64,000 nucleotides of DNA from a candidate division CSSED10-310 bacterium (GCA_016931515.1 JAFGEQ010000002.1:114069-178068); one strand, 5' to 3'. Counted from the stretch's first letter, positions 17,248 to 27,531 are shown. The notes: generated from the letters alone by a model not told the origin. Made by a program: numbers and translations.

Positions 17248-18389
17248 TAGTTACTCGGTTGCAATACAATTCCCTGAAGCGGCCTGTTATTCGTTGAGAG
17301 TGAATACCGGGAAAAATGATCGATCTGACCCCTGAAGCAGTGCTGTTCCCAACAATGAGTCATATGGCATGCGAGTCGCCAGGTGCCGGTAATCTCATCA
17401 AACCACGATAATCGAATCTGTTCAGGATCAATTCCTTCCAGGTTGAAATATCGGATCTCGATCTCCACCGGAACGTTGAATTGCATAGATGGGTAAAACT
17501 GGTAAATGTTCTCAAGCGTCCACCAGAACATGAAGTCACCGGTTACCTGTATATTGACAAGATCCTCCAGCGCACCAGGTGGGAAATTCAAATACCCCCA
17601 TGGAAAATACACGTAACCGCCGGCTGGTCCGACAATCTTGGAAAAACTCTGGTGATTGGGATCTCCGGTCATCGAATCAACATTCACACTCACCACAGGT
17701 TCACCGTTGGGATGCTGGAAGATATTGTTGATCCAACCATATACTTCCATGACAGTACCATCATCACTACCGGACCTCTCGGTGCACCAATCCATCGACC
17801 GAATAAAGGCATTACCAAAGAAATGATCATTGATCATCGTCCCATGCACCATGACAGGATCGCCGGGATGAAGATTCCACAGATGGATGGGTACCATTGG
17901 GGAACCAATCGGAGCGTCCCAGAATTCGGCGTTCGGTACTACTGCAACATCCATCAGTTCGCCTTGAAACTCATTGGTCCAGACATGGAAGGATCGCATT
18001 TGCAAATCGATGGCACTGACCAAACCGAAGATACGTTCACCGCCATGCGGTGGTCCACCGACAAACCGGGGATACTGACTCACATCGGTGAATACGAATA
18101 CGATCTCTGCCTCTATCAGATTCTCGAATGGTGAAATATGGCCTTCAACAAGAACCGCGTGATCGATTTCAAGATCATCGAAAAAGAACGGCTCCGGCAG
18201 ATCCGGATCAACCGGTACGAACGGAGTATTATGATCCAGTTGCACTGTCCAGTCTTCATATGACGAGCGATAATATTCTGCACTGACAAGATTTGGAGCG
18301 AATGACAGTGGTTCGGACCTTTGCGCCTGAGCACCAACCATTGGAAGTAGCATGATGCAGACTATCAACGTTTTATGAAGCAGATCCAT
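17247..18389 (-). CDS. Secreted protein with DUF5666-like and ZU5-like segments
   Basis: The start is set at MDLLHK because AAAGGAGG precedes it; an upstream extension to 18440 has no support. The 380-residue product has a signal peptide (about 1-23). The N-terminal half has small beta units (VEGHISPF and VHGTMINDHFF) resembling DUF5666-type barrels. The C-terminal part contains GPAGGYVYFPWGYLNFPPGALED, which resembles the ZU5/GPA-type fold found in exported bacterial proteins, but the resemblance is by eye only. Four cysteines close to the C-terminus may form disulfides. It is coupled to the TPR gene. Confidence 0.65.
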   Translation of the reverse strand: MDLLHKTLIVCIMLLPMVGAQAQRSEPLSFAPNLVSAEYYRSSYEDWTVQLDHNTPFVPVDPDLPEPFFFDDLEIDHAVLVEGHISPFENLIEAEIVFVFTDVSQYPRFVGGPPHGGERIFGLVSAIDLQMRSFHVWTNEFQGELMDVAVVPNAEFWDAPIGSPMVPIHLWNLHPGDPVMVHGTMINDHFFGNAFIRSMDWCTERSGSDDGTVMEVYGWINNIFQHPNGEPVVSVNVDSMTGDPNHQSFSKIVGPAGGYVYFPWGYLNFPPGALEDLVNIQVTGDFMFWWTLENIYQFYPSMQFNVPVEIEIRYFNLEGIDPEQIRLSWFDEITGTWRLACHMTHCWEQHCFRGQIDHFSRYSLSTNNRPLQGIVLQPSN

Positions 18390-18521
18390 TTCAAATAGCC
18401 TCCTTTCGGGGAGCCTGACCAACTCCTTTGCAATTCCCATTCCAGAATAAATTACAAATATAATTACTTATTTCATAATATGTTAACAGGCTAGCAAATC
18501 TTGTATTCCTGCTTGATCGCA

Positions 18522-19922
18522 TCATTCCTCCGTGTGATCTGTATTGATTCGGCGCAACAATCTCGACCGGGAGATCCCCAGTAGTCGGGCAGCCTCGCTA
18601 CGATTACCCTCTGTTTTTTCAAGAACGCATTCGATCACATCACGCTGAATATCATCCATGCTCTTCCCATGTTCAGGAATGCCAATCATTATCTGAAAGC
18701 CCCCCCCATGGCCACTCGGTCCATCCTCTTCATCCATCCTGTTGTCCGGAACAAGCCCAAGGTCGGCATGACACCCAAGATCGTCTTCGTTAATTGTTCT
18801 GTCTTCACTCAGGATTACCGCTCTCTCTATGCAATGCTTCAATTCACGGATATTGCCATGCCAGGCTCCACTGATCAGGCATCGAATCGCTCTTTCCGTG
18901 AAACCGGCCGTCGAAATCCCATGCTCTCTCGAGTAGAAGTTTCTGAAATGTTCCGCCAATCGTACAACATCCTGACCCCGTTCCCTTAAAGGCGGTACCC
19001 AGACAGGAAAAACATTCAATCGATAATAAAGATCCTCTCTGAATTCTCCTTTAGTGACTTTTTCTTCTAGATTTACAGATGTACCCACGATAATACGGCA
19101 GTCAACCTGAATATCTGCTTCGCCGCCGACCCTTCGGAATCGTTTATCTTCAAGTACTTTTAGCAGTTTAACCTGAATTTCCGGTCTCAGATATCCAACC
19201 TCATCCAGAAACAGGGTTCCCCCATGGGACATTTCGAAGATGCCTCGCCGGCTTTTATGAGCATCCGTAAAAGCGCCTCGCTCATGACCGAACAGTTCCG
19301 CTTCGACAAGAGAATCCGGTATCGCCGTGCAGTTAATCTCAATGAAGGGCTTTTCAGATCGGGGACTCATCTGGTGCAGCATTTTTGCGACCAAACCCTT
19401 GCCTGTCCCGGTCTCTCCCCGAACGAGCACCATCAGTTTGTCCCTGGGAGCAATTTTGCGAATCAGTGACTTCAACGAAGTGACAGGAACAGATGTGCCG
19501 ATGAGCATATCATCAAGATCCGGTACTGCCGTTATATCACTATTTGAAGCCGCTGTACGAGGGATGAACTGCATGATATTATCCAGGAGATTCTCTTTTT
19601 CGTCAGGAAGCGCGAAAAAGTTCGAATAGCCGAGAGATCCCAATTGTATCGCCGTGGAAGGATGAATTTTCTCTCCAACCAGAATGATTGTATTCTTATG
19701 AGCAATCCATTTTGGATCATGCAGTAAGGCGCGACGGTTTCGGGCTGTATAATCATCAATCCAGATCAGACATAATTCATCGCAATTGTCCGCTGGAAAG
19801 CCTTTTTGTTCAACCAGATCGCCATGATGAACAACGCGTAAAGGCTTGATCGGCTTCAGTGCCTGTACAAGCATTTCTTTTTGACGGGAATTGGCGACAA
19901 TATGTACTTTAAATGACTTCAA
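18522..19922 (-). CDS. Sigma-54-dependent-type transcriptional activator with atypical N-terminal domain
   Basis: The 466-residue protein contains a full AAA+ enhancer-binding domain (Walker A RGETGTGKGLVA, ELFGHERGAFTDA, Walker B GTLFLDEVG, FREDLYYRLNVFPV) and a C-terminal Fis-type helix-turn-helix (NRSEAARLLGISRSRLLRRI). The N-terminal about 120 residues fold like a receiver but lack the acidic pocket and phosphoacceptor aspartate, so it is probably not a classical response regulator. The GAFTGA loop is GAFTDA, a common variant. The start is TTG with a GAGG site seven bases upstream. Neighbouring secreted-protein genes are candidate targets, which is inference only. Confidence 0.86.
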   Translation of the reverse strand: MKSFKVHIVANSRQKEMLVQALKPIKPLRVVHHGDLVEQKGFPADNCDELCLIWIDDYTARNRRALLHDPKWIAHKNTIILVGEKIHPSTAIQLGSLGYSNFFALPDEKENLLDNIMQFIPRTAASNSDITAVPDLDDMLIGTSVPVTSLKSLIRKIAPRDKLMVLVRGETGTGKGLVAKMLHQMSPRSEKPFIEINCTAIPDSLVEAELFGHERGAFTDAHKSRRGIFEMSHGGTLFLDEVGYLRPEIQVKLLKVLEDKRFRRVGGEADIQVDCRIIVGTSVNLEEKVTKGEFREDLYYRLNVFPVWVPPLRERGQDVVRLAEHFRNFYSREHGISTAGFTERAIRCLISGAWHGNIRELKHCIERAVILSEDRTINEDDLGCHADLGLVPDNRMDEEDGPSGHGGGFQIMIGIPEHGKSMDDIQRDVIECVLEKTEGNRSEAARLLGISRSRLLRRINTDHTEE

Positions 19923-19958
19923 TCCGTAACCTCACAACGCGACGGGCACGGATAATGC

Positions 19959-19997
19959 AAAAAAAGGACCTGAACGGCATCTGTTCCGTCAGGTCCT
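19959..19997 (-). terminator. Intrinsic terminator after the DUF5666-repeat gene
   Basis: On the minus strand a stem of 12 or so pairs (AGGACCTGACGG with its complement, one bulged base) is followed by seven T residues. It lies 26 bases past the stop of the gene at 20024-21712 and before the activator gene, so it ends that transcript. Confidence 0.88.
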
Positions 19998-20023
19998 AAA
20001 TCAGGGGAAAATTAGGGTTGCTG

Positions 20024-21712
20024 TTAATGCTGAATACAGATGACTTCAGCCAAAATAAAATTCTCGTTGAGTTGGCCAATGACCAGAATATGCATTCCGA
20101 CTTCGATATCACTGAAGGTCATAGGGCCCATGCCCCCCTGAATCTGCGTTTCATCGTTTGCCTGAACAGTAATTCGATCCGGATTATTGTCATGTCCTGC
20201 AATTATCTCGCATGTCATCGCATCAACATCGACCATGACAACCTCTCCAGCGACATGATCCTGCGGAGGATCCGGGGGGCCGGGTTCGTCTTCGACGGAT
20301 ACGAAGCGAGCAATGAAAAGATCCGAGTCATAACTGCCGACAACACGCACCTGCATGCCGGAATCTAAATCGCCGAATTCGAGCGGTTGATGATGACCCA
20401 TGATATGAGTCATTTCGGTGACTTGAACGATGATATTTTCGGGAGAGTTCTCCGCCGAGGTTACTGAAAACTGCATGGCATCGGGAAACATCTCGACGAT
20501 CGTTCCGATAACAAGATCTTCTTCATGAGGCGGGTTGACTGATTGAACCATTATATAAGTCGCCATGAAAAACTCGCCATCCCATTCACCGATGGCTGCC
20601 AGATGATCTCCAATCGTCACATCTTCAAGAGAGATAGGACCTTCAGAACTAACAATCTGAGTGTCCTCTGTAACCTGGATCACGGATTCACCGTGATGCT
20701 CACGCCCTTGAACGGTAATTGTTTGTTGTTCCAGATCAACGGCTATGACGTCACCGTCGAGATGATCTTCAGCCGGAGGTTGATGATGTTGTGATATATG
20801 TATTTCATGGGCTGTAAACACATCATTTTCGATGGCACCCATTGCAAATATCCGGGCTCCCAGTTCGATATCTTCAAAGGTAAGTATCCCCCCTTCTTCA
20901 CCCATGATGATAGTTTGATGCGTAACCTGGATAAGGATATTCCGAGATCCATCCGGGCACTCGCGTGTTTGGACCAGCAATGTCATATCCTCTTCATTTT
21001 TCTCCATGACCCGACCGAAAATTTCCGTTGGAGAAAATTCTTCGCAAGCCACGAAGAAACTGCGAAGATCGCTCCAGGCATAGGGTTCACCACCATCTTT
21101 CGCAACCACACCAACTTGCCAGAAGTATTGACCATCCGGTATCAGGGACCAGATGATCCCGGGAACCGGAAGCGATGTTACCTGAGCGGGAAGAGTGACG
21201 GTAATGCGCATGCCATTCAGCATATCCAATGCGAATATGTATCCGCCGGAATTATCTACAAAGGGCAACCACTCAAAAACGGTCATCCCCTGGCAATCCA
21301 CTGTTGTCCCGTTCTCCGGACTAATGAGTTCAACAGAAGGCGTGCTGTCGGTAACAGAAAATGTAAAATAGGTGAGATCACTAGTATTCAACTGGTTGTC
21401 CAACGCAAGCATACCGAGAGTGTATGTTGCACTCGAAACGGATTCGGGCATGGTGACGGTCTGTTCAAAACGGCTTAGATCGTTAAAGGATCTGGGGATC
21501 AACATGAGGAGTTGATCATCGGCCATTAAACCGACCTTGTCGATGTTGGAGAAGCCATCTGCATCCGCAACATCGGCATAGATGGTAAAGGCTTCACCCG
21601 GTTTCACTGACAGCGGATCAACCCCACACTGGATAATACGTGGTGCGTTGGCTGCGTGAAGCGAAGCAGTTGACAACAGAATAAGTGCCATGAAAATCAA
21701 CAAGCGTTTCAT
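20024..21712 (-). CDS. Secreted protein with four DUF5666-like repeats
   Basis: The 562-residue protein has a clean signal peptide (about 1-20, ending SLHA), then a beta-rich N-terminal half with Ig-like sequences (VELISPENGTTVDCQGMTVFEW). Its C-terminal half contains four consecutive units of about 75-85 residues, each following the pattern GxVxxxDxxxxxxxVQ, VTxxTxIxG and FxDLxxGMxVxVxGxxxxDxFxA. That pattern is the DUF5666 small beta-barrel repeat. The repeats begin near residues 230, 318, 400 and 488. Function is not known; repeats like these often sit in exported proteins. The start has a GGAGG site, and a strong terminator follows. Confidence 0.78.
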   Translation of the reverse strand: MKRLLIFMALILLSTASLHAANAPRIIQCGVDPLSVKPGEAFTIYADVADADGFSNIDKVGLMADDQLLMLIPRSFNDLSRFEQTVTMPESVSSATYTLGMLALDNQLNTSDLTYFTFSVTDSTPSVELISPENGTTVDCQGMTVFEWLPFVDNSGGYIFALDMLNGMRITVTLPAQVTSLPVPGIIWSLIPDGQYFWQVGVVAKDGGEPYAWSDLRSFFVACEEFSPTEIFGRVMEKNEEDMTLLVQTRECPDGSRNILIQVTHQTIIMGEEGGILTFEDIELGARIFAMGAIENDVFTAHEIHISQHHQPPAEDHLDGDVIAVDLEQQTITVQGREHHGESVIQVTEDTQIVSSEGPISLEDVTIGDHLAAIGEWDGEFFMATYIMVQSVNPPHEEDLVIGTIVEMFPDAMQFSVTSAENSPENIIVQVTEMTHIMGHHQPLEFGDLDSGMQVRVVGSYDSDLFIARFVSVEDEPGPPDPPQDHVAGEVVMVDVDAMTCEIIAGHDNNPDRITVQANDETQIQGGMGPMTFSDIEVGMHILVIGQLNENFILAEVICIQH

Positions 21713-21856
21713 CGTGTAACCTCCAAGGAAAAAATAGTGAAAGAACGTCCGACAGATATGGGTATAGCAAGCAGTATGCCAAGCCCGTGATTTTCCATAA
21801 CTATATGATTTTTAATTATTTTTTTCGATTATCAGATTTTACGATATCTGACTGTC

Positions 21857-23659
21857 TTATTTCGATACACGTGTACCATCCGTATAACCTTTAACGGACG
21901 ATATTGTGTTACAGATCGTCGATATTTCCGGGAAGTCATCGATAAACGCTTGAACCACAACAGGATCGTAGCGAATACCACTCCAGCCTATAATCAAGTC
22001 TCGCGCTTCCTCATGGGTCAAGGTTTCCTGGTAAGGTCGTGATGATGTCATGGCATCAAAAGTATCCGCGACTGCAACAATTCGTCCATAAATAGGGATA
22101 TCCTTGCCGACAAGCCCCAGAGGATAGCCGGATCCATCCCATCTCTCATGATGATGGAGCATTCCGGGCAGCATATTCTGAAACATCGGCATATGCCGCA
22201 TAATTTCCGCGCCCAGGACTGGATGCAGTTCCAGTGATTCTCTTTCTTCCGAGGTCAGGATGCCCGGTTTTTTTAGCAGCGATTCATTTACACCCAATTT
22301 CCCTATATCGTGCATTAACGCACTGATTTCCAGTTCATCAAGTTGCTCGGAACTCAATCCCATGCGTTTGCCGATGGCAACACTGATGACCTGAACACGG
22401 CGAGAATGTCCCTGTGTATATGGATCTTTTGCATCAATCGCTGCAACCAGGGAACTCACCGATCCCATAAAAAGTTTACGCATGTTCTGCGCATTCTGCT
22501 CCAGATCATTTGTATGTCTTGCTATCGCGTCAATCATACTGTTCAAGGTACGCGTCAGGTGCTGTAAATCTGTTGGACCGATTTCCTTGAACCTGTAACT
22601 AAAATCGCCTTTTGCGATGCGATCCAGCCCTTTCAGAATCATATTCAACGGTTTCGTAAAGCGGACGGCTATCAGAGCACCGATGGAGCCTGCAAGCAAG
22701 CCTATGAAGAACAATCCCAGAATTGTTGCAAGCGTCATTTTATTCATCAGGTCCTTGGCAGCATCCTCCATTTCAATCATGATTCCTACAGCATTGGCCG
22801 GTTTTTTCTGGAGAACCAGACCCCAATTCAACAGCTCAATCGAGCTCAATGTTCCACGGTGAAGAAGGTTATCCACTCCTTTATAAGTGAATGCTTTTTC
22901 CGTGATCCCTTTTTCTAGAAAATCCTTTACAATAGGCAAATAATTCAGATTGCTTGCCAAAGGAAAACCAACAATGTCAGATTTCAAGATCAGAAAGCCT
23001 TTATCATCAACAACATATATTGAGCCATCGAAGGTTTCACTGCGAGTTACCCAAGCGGCTGAAGGTAGAGCGACCAGGAATAAGTTTCGACTCTCTTCTA
23101 GATAAAAAGCAGGCATCGAAACCACGATCATGAATTCGGTGGATCCTGAGCGGGTAGCTATCGGAGACGAGACTTCCATGCCATGATCGCCAATCGATTT
23201 CAGTTGTAATTCGCCTTTCAGAGCTTTCTCATACAAGGCCTGCATTTCAGGACTACTGACCCCAACTTGAAGGCCACTAACAGAACCCAGCCACCGAATG
23301 TGTTCAAACTGATTGAGGTAAAAACGAATCAATTCCTGTCGATCCTCGAGTGGGATTTTCTCACTGTCCGCTAATCCTGATAACAACGAAATCTGTACTT
23401 CAAGATCACGGAAGAAAGAATTAAGTCTCTGCGCATACTTTCTAGTGGTGGCCACCTGTTCGACAACGAGTTGCCTGTCGAGTGTGCCCCTGTTGAATCC
23501 GATAAACGTGGTCAATAACGGAATAATATTGTAATAGTAAAGGCTGACGCTGAGAACCGTCAGGGGAATGATGGCAATAAGTACCATCGATAAAACAAAC
23601 TGACGTCTCATATCATTTTGAAAAATCGGTTTGCTTCTTTTCGTCAAAGTCTCACTCAC
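21857..23659 (-). CDS. Membrane HD-GYP domain phosphodiesterase with HAMP domain
   Basis: The 600-residue protein has a membrane helix near 25-45, a periplasmic sensor region (about 50-300), a second helix (about 305-330), a HAMP domain (VRFTKPLNMILKGLDRIAKGDF) and a C-terminal HD-GYP domain. The latter has LMHDIGKLG, HHHERWDGSGYPLGL and VAVADTFDAM, the metal-binding and GYP motifs. It is predicted to hydrolyse cyclic di-GMP. The GTG start overlaps the stop of the diguanylate cyclase gene (GTGA), so both are co-translated. The periplasmic part may sense an envelope signal that tunes degradation. Confidence 0.9.
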   Translation of the reverse strand: MSETLTKRSKPIFQNDMRRQFVLSMVLIAIIPLTVLSVSLYYYNIIPLLTTFIGFNRGTLDRQLVVEQVATTRKYAQRLNSFFRDLEVQISLLSGLADSEKIPLEDRQELIRFYLNQFEHIRWLGSVSGLQVGVSSPEMQALYEKALKGELQLKSIGDHGMEVSSPIATRSGSTEFMIVVSMPAFYLEESRNLFLVALPSAAWVTRSETFDGSIYVVDDKGFLILKSDIVGFPLASNLNYLPIVKDFLEKGITEKAFTYKGVDNLLHRGTLSSIELLNWGLVLQKKPANAVGIMIEMEDAAKDLMNKMTLATILGLFFIGLLAGSIGALIAVRFTKPLNMILKGLDRIAKGDFSYRFKEIGPTDLQHLTRTLNSMIDAIARHTNDLEQNAQNMRKLFMGSVSSLVAAIDAKDPYTQGHSRRVQVISVAIGKRMGLSSEQLDELEISALMHDIGKLGVNESLLKKPGILTSEERESLELHPVLGAEIMRHMPMFQNMLPGMLHHHERWDGSGYPLGLVGKDIPIYGRIVAVADTFDAMTSSRPYQETLTHEEARDLIIGWSGIRYDPVVVQAFIDDFPEISTICNTISSVKGYTDGTRVSK

Positions 23660-25086
23660 ATTGTTCCTGGCCGAATCGTATCCAGCGCACAGATGACTTT
23701 GTTCCGGTTCTGCTTTTTAGCCATATAAAGAGCTTCATCAGCCAATTGAGCCATCCTGTCGAACGTGTCGGCATGTTGAGGAAATACAACCACTCCAAGA
23801 CTAGCGGTGAGATGGATATTCAGACCCTGATCCTTGAGAAAAATCTGTGCTTCGATTGCACTTCTTATCGTTTCAGCGATCATCATGGTAGTTACTTTAT
23901 CAGCACCGGGCAAAATCACCCAGAATTCATCGCCGCCGTATCGCCCAATTATAGCTGTTTCTTTAAGAATGGCCTTAAGCAATTTCCCGACTTCCTGAAG
24001 TACCGCTCGACCCCGTAAATGGCCGTATTTATCATTAACCAGTTTCAGGTAATCAAGATCGAGAAAAATGTAACCGAAAGTACTGCGGGTTTTTCCGGAT
24101 TCTTCAATCAGTTTTTCCAGCCTGCGAATTAAACTATGCTGATTGTACAGACCACTCAATTCATCCTGTTCAACTATCGCGTGTAATTTTTCAAACATCA
24201 TTGCATTATCCAAAGCAACGGCTGCGAGATCCAGAATAACCTGAACCCGTTCCATATCTCCAGGAGAGAATTGGGAGTCTACTTTATTGATGAACTCGAT
24301 GGCTCCGATCTTTTTCTCATGTGTTTTTAATGGCATACACAGAATGGACTGTGAGATGAAACCACTATTATCGTCCACCGCCTTGAAGTGTCTGTGATCC
24401 TTTGAAGTGTCAGGAACAATCAACGGTTCTCCATTCTCGCAGACCCATCCCACAATTCCCTTGCCATGCGGCACTCTAATCCCAATTATTTGATCGGCTG
24501 CGCCCCCTTGAGCGGCTCTGAACACCAGGTCGCCGGTATCCATATCTCGCAAAGCAACAGACCAGGCTTCCGCATGAAGAAGTGATCCGGCAGCTTGAAG
24601 AATGCCGGTCAAAACTTCGTCCACCCGTAGTGAAGATGCCATAAACCGGCCAACAGTGACAAATGCCTGGTATGACGCCTCCAGAATTTCAAGACGAGCA
24701 GCCGCTTCGGTTTTTTTTCTATCCAACTTGCCATGACGGCGGACAGTCTCAATAACATCCCGAATTTTGAGAGGTTCAAGGGGAAGTGCGGCCACGCAAT
24801 CAAGCCGTCGAACTAGATTCCACTGGTCAAACCCCAATTCTTCAGGAGGAAAAAACACAATGATGGGAACGGTCGGATATTTATCCCTGAAGGGTTCGGT
24901 GCGAAGCACCAGGGGATGGTCGGGGCGAGGCAGTACAGCCAACAGGGTTGTTGTCTGATTCGGAATCCGTGCCGGATAATAGTCTGTTGTTAAAACTTCA
25001 TTTTCATACTGCAGATCGTTTAAAATACTCCGGCAGTCTTCCTGCCAGTCATCGACATCTGTAAGTACCGTAATGTAGTCGTCCAT
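23656..25086 (-). CDS. GAF-GGDEF diguanylate cyclase
   Basis: The preferred start is MDDYIT at 25086, because GGAGG lies ten bases before it; an upstream GTG at 25110 is less convincing. The 476-residue protein has a degenerate receiver-like N-terminus (about 1-115), a GAF domain (about 150-300) and a GGDEF domain with the intact motif RYGGDEFWVILPGA. No RxxD inhibitory site is seen at the usual spot before GGDEF. It likely makes cyclic di-GMP under control of the GAF sensor, opposing the HD-GYP protein encoded immediately downstream and overlapping by four bases. Confidence 0.9.
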   Translation of the reverse strand: MDDYITVLTDVDDWQEDCRSILNDLQYENEVLTTDYYPARIPNQTTTLLAVLPRPDHPLVLRTEPFRDKYPTVPIIVFFPPEELGFDQWNLVRRLDCVAALPLEPLKIRDVIETVRRHGKLDRKKTEAAARLEILEASYQAFVTVGRFMASSLRVDEVLTGILQAAGSLLHAEAWSVALRDMDTGDLVFRAAQGGAADQIIGIRVPHGKGIVGWVCENGEPLIVPDTSKDHRHFKAVDDNSGFISQSILCMPLKTHEKKIGAIEFINKVDSQFSPGDMERVQVILDLAAVALDNAMMFEKLHAIVEQDELSGLYNQHSLIRRLEKLIEESGKTRSTFGYIFLDLDYLKLVNDKYGHLRGRAVLQEVGKLLKAILKETAIIGRYGGDEFWVILPGADKVTTMMIAETIRSAIEAQIFLKDQGLNIHLTASLGVVVFPQHADTFDRMAQLADEALYMAKKQNRNKVICALDTIRPGTM

Positions 25087-25143
25087 AAACGGCCTGCCTC
25101 CACCATCCACATTATGGTATTCATTTTACTCCTTGAAAACAAC

Positions 25144-27531
25144 TTATTGCGCAGGTTCGTCCGTTAACCACTGAGTCACTAATTCCCTGCCATCTGTTTG
25201 AACATGTATCATTCCGTGAAGATCAGAGCGAAGAATATGGACTCCGGGTGAAGATAATCTGATGTTGCGCAATGCTGAAGCATGAGGATGATCAAAGCGG
25301 TTGTGTCGACCGCACGGTATCATGGCGATCAGCGGACTGACGGCACGAATGAAGGCTGGAGAACTCGAAGAGCCGCTTCCGTGATGCCCAACCTTCAACA
25401 CCGGAGATTTCAGTGAGGAACCGTAAGACAACACTCCCGATTCCAGTTCCTTTTCTGCGTCACCAGGAAGCATGACTCTAAATCGGCCATATCGGATACC
25501 CAAAACAACCGATCTGTTGTTCTCGTTAAAGGGGAAATTCTGATATATTTGCCGTGATTCCAATGTTCTCACCTTGATTCCATTATCGTCGGCTATTGTC
25601 AACAGGTTCTGAAAATCCACTTGATCATGCATCGAATCCAATACCCAGAGTTCACTGGGTCTAAATGTCTTCATGACCGATTTCATTCCCAACTGGTGAT
25701 CCGGGTGAGCATGAGTGATGACAACTGTGTTGATTTTGTCGATGCCGAGCGTTCTGACAGTCCTGACGACAATCTTCGAACCTATATCATACTCAGAATC
25801 AAGAATACCTCCGGCGTCGATCATACATAGGTGACCATCCGGGAATCGAATCAATATACAATCTCCGTTCCCAACATCTAGCATCCATATATCCATTTTC
25901 CCTAATTCATTTGAATGAAAACCAGGGATAATGAAAAGAAACAGAGGTACAAGCAAACAAGCCAGGATCGACCGTAACCCTCTGTGATCCTTCCAACTCA
26001 ACAAACCGATACCGATCAGAGTCGTGACCGTTACACCCGGTGCTGGTGTCATGATGGGGATGGTGATCCACGGTAATGAGGATACCTGCGCTGCTCCTCT
26101 CATTAAAAAACCCAATAAAGTGGCATGGAGATTCATCAGTATGGCTCCCAGCAAGGGAATCGGATGAAAAAGCAGTGCAGCCAAACCGCAAATCAGAACA
26201 AGAGACGTCAAAGGAATCATGGGTAAGCCGACAATTGCTCCGAGAATACTGATTCTATTAAACCACATTGCCGAAACCGGAGTTGTCGCGCATTGTGCTG
26301 CCAAGGCAACGGCGATCGACTCGCCTACCCATCGACCCGGCAAACATTTCAGGCATTGTTTTAAACCCGGATACAGTAGGGCGATACCGAAGGTTGCAGC
26401 GAACGTTAACTGAAAGCCCGGATCATTAATCCATCCCGGCTTAAGGAACAATAACACAATGATGGAAATTGAAAGCGTATTAACCATTGATGACGGTCTG
26501 TGAAAAATGCCTGCGGTCATATGACACAACACGAGACACGCCGCTCGGACAACCGAAGGATTTCCGCCGGTAAATACTGCGTATACACCAATAATCAACA
26601 TCAGAACGATATTTCGAGTGCGGATACCACATGGGCATCGTTTTAAAAGCCACGATACGATACCGGCGATCACGCCGACATGCAGACCTGATATGGCCAA
26701 AAGATGAACCAGACCTGCCTCCTGGAAGATTGTCTGCGTTTCAGGAGAAATCTCGTCACGCGTACCCAGTAGAAGTGCCTTGCTGATTGCTGACTTGTCA
26801 GTGCTATTGTTCGACCGGTCTCGCTCGGATCCCAGGGTTATTTCGTCCAGAGCGTCAACTGCGGTTATTCGCAGCCGTCCCAGCATTGTCATCAGAGAAT
26901 TCTTCGTTTCGAAAAGTGTTATGAACTCCGGATCCCGAACGCTCCCCGTCAGGTAGATTCGGTTGTTCCGAAAATGTGCTTCCGGGTCAAAACAACCCGG
27001 ATTTCGGAATCCTTCCGGTCTGGCAAGGTTTGTTTCGCATCGAATTCCCATTCCAGGAAGGAATTTCCCGTCTGCTCGAAGAACGTACCATGCATCCTGA
27101 CTAAAATTGAGCCGGATGCGGCCGGACCTTTGCTCCAGATATCCCTTTTGTGTCTCAACGCCTGCCACATCGACGTCCACGCGGCCACCCGTCCGGGTTG
27201 TAACCGGAAACGAGGCAATCTCACCCACGACGGCCACTTCGCCCACCGGTGGGAACGCAGCAACATGATCCTTAGGGAGCATATGTATTTGCACGTGATG
27301 CCACAACATGGATGCTATCCCAAGGGCCAAAAAGGAAAAAATCATGGCAATCCGTGGATAATGTGATTTGCTCAAACCGATTGTCAGCAGAGCTGCGCAG
27401 ACAGATAGCCATGCATATATCGCGACCGATTGTGTTTCCATTATTCGATTTGAAGCAATCATACCGGTTATCACACTGATTGCAGGGATGAAAAGCGATC
27501 CATGATCAGATCGATTAGCAGTCACCGACAT
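25144..27531 (-). CDS. comEC: DNA internalization protein ComEC/Rec2
   Basis: The 795-residue membrane protein has an N-terminal OB-type domain region, the competence core with LLLGTRDEIS and GLVHLLAISGLHVGVIAGIV, about ten hydrophobic helices, and a C-terminal metallo-beta-lactamase-like domain. That domain contains MIDAGG, VVITHAHPDHQLG, and KVGHHGSGSSSS. ComEC forms the inner-membrane channel for single-stranded DNA during natural transformation. Its ATG lies inside the 3' end of comEA (17-base overlap), so the two genes are translated together. The length is normal for the family. Confidence 0.93.
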   Translation of the reverse strand: MSVTANRSDHGSLFIPAISVITGMIASNRIMETQSVAIYAWLSVCAALLTIGLSKSHYPRIAMIFSFLALGIASMLWHHVQIHMLPKDHVAAFPPVGEVAVVGEIASFPVTTRTGGRVDVDVAGVETQKGYLEQRSGRIRLNFSQDAWYVLRADGKFLPGMGIRCETNLARPEGFRNPGCFDPEAHFRNNRIYLTGSVRDPEFITLFETKNSLMTMLGRLRITAVDALDEITLGSERDRSNNSTDKSAISKALLLGTRDEISPETQTIFQEAGLVHLLAISGLHVGVIAGIVSWLLKRCPCGIRTRNIVLMLIIGVYAVFTGGNPSVVRAACLVLCHMTAGIFHRPSSMVNTLSISIIVLLFLKPGWINDPGFQLTFAATFGIALLYPGLKQCLKCLPGRWVGESIAVALAAQCATTPVSAMWFNRISILGAIVGLPMIPLTSLVLICGLAALLFHPIPLLGAILMNLHATLLGFLMRGAAQVSSLPWITIPIMTPAPGVTVTTLIGIGLLSWKDHRGLRSILACLLVPLFLFIIPGFHSNELGKMDIWMLDVGNGDCILIRFPDGHLCMIDAGGILDSEYDIGSKIVVRTVRTLGIDKINTVVITHAHPDHQLGMKSVMKTFRPSELWVLDSMHDQVDFQNLLTIADDNGIKVRTLESRQIYQNFPFNENNRSVVLGIRYGRFRVMLPGDAEKELESGVLSYGSSLKSPVLKVGHHGSGSSSSPAFIRAVSPLIAMIPCGRHNRFDHPHASALRNIRLSSPGVHILRSDLHGMIHVQTDGRELVTQWLTDEPAQ

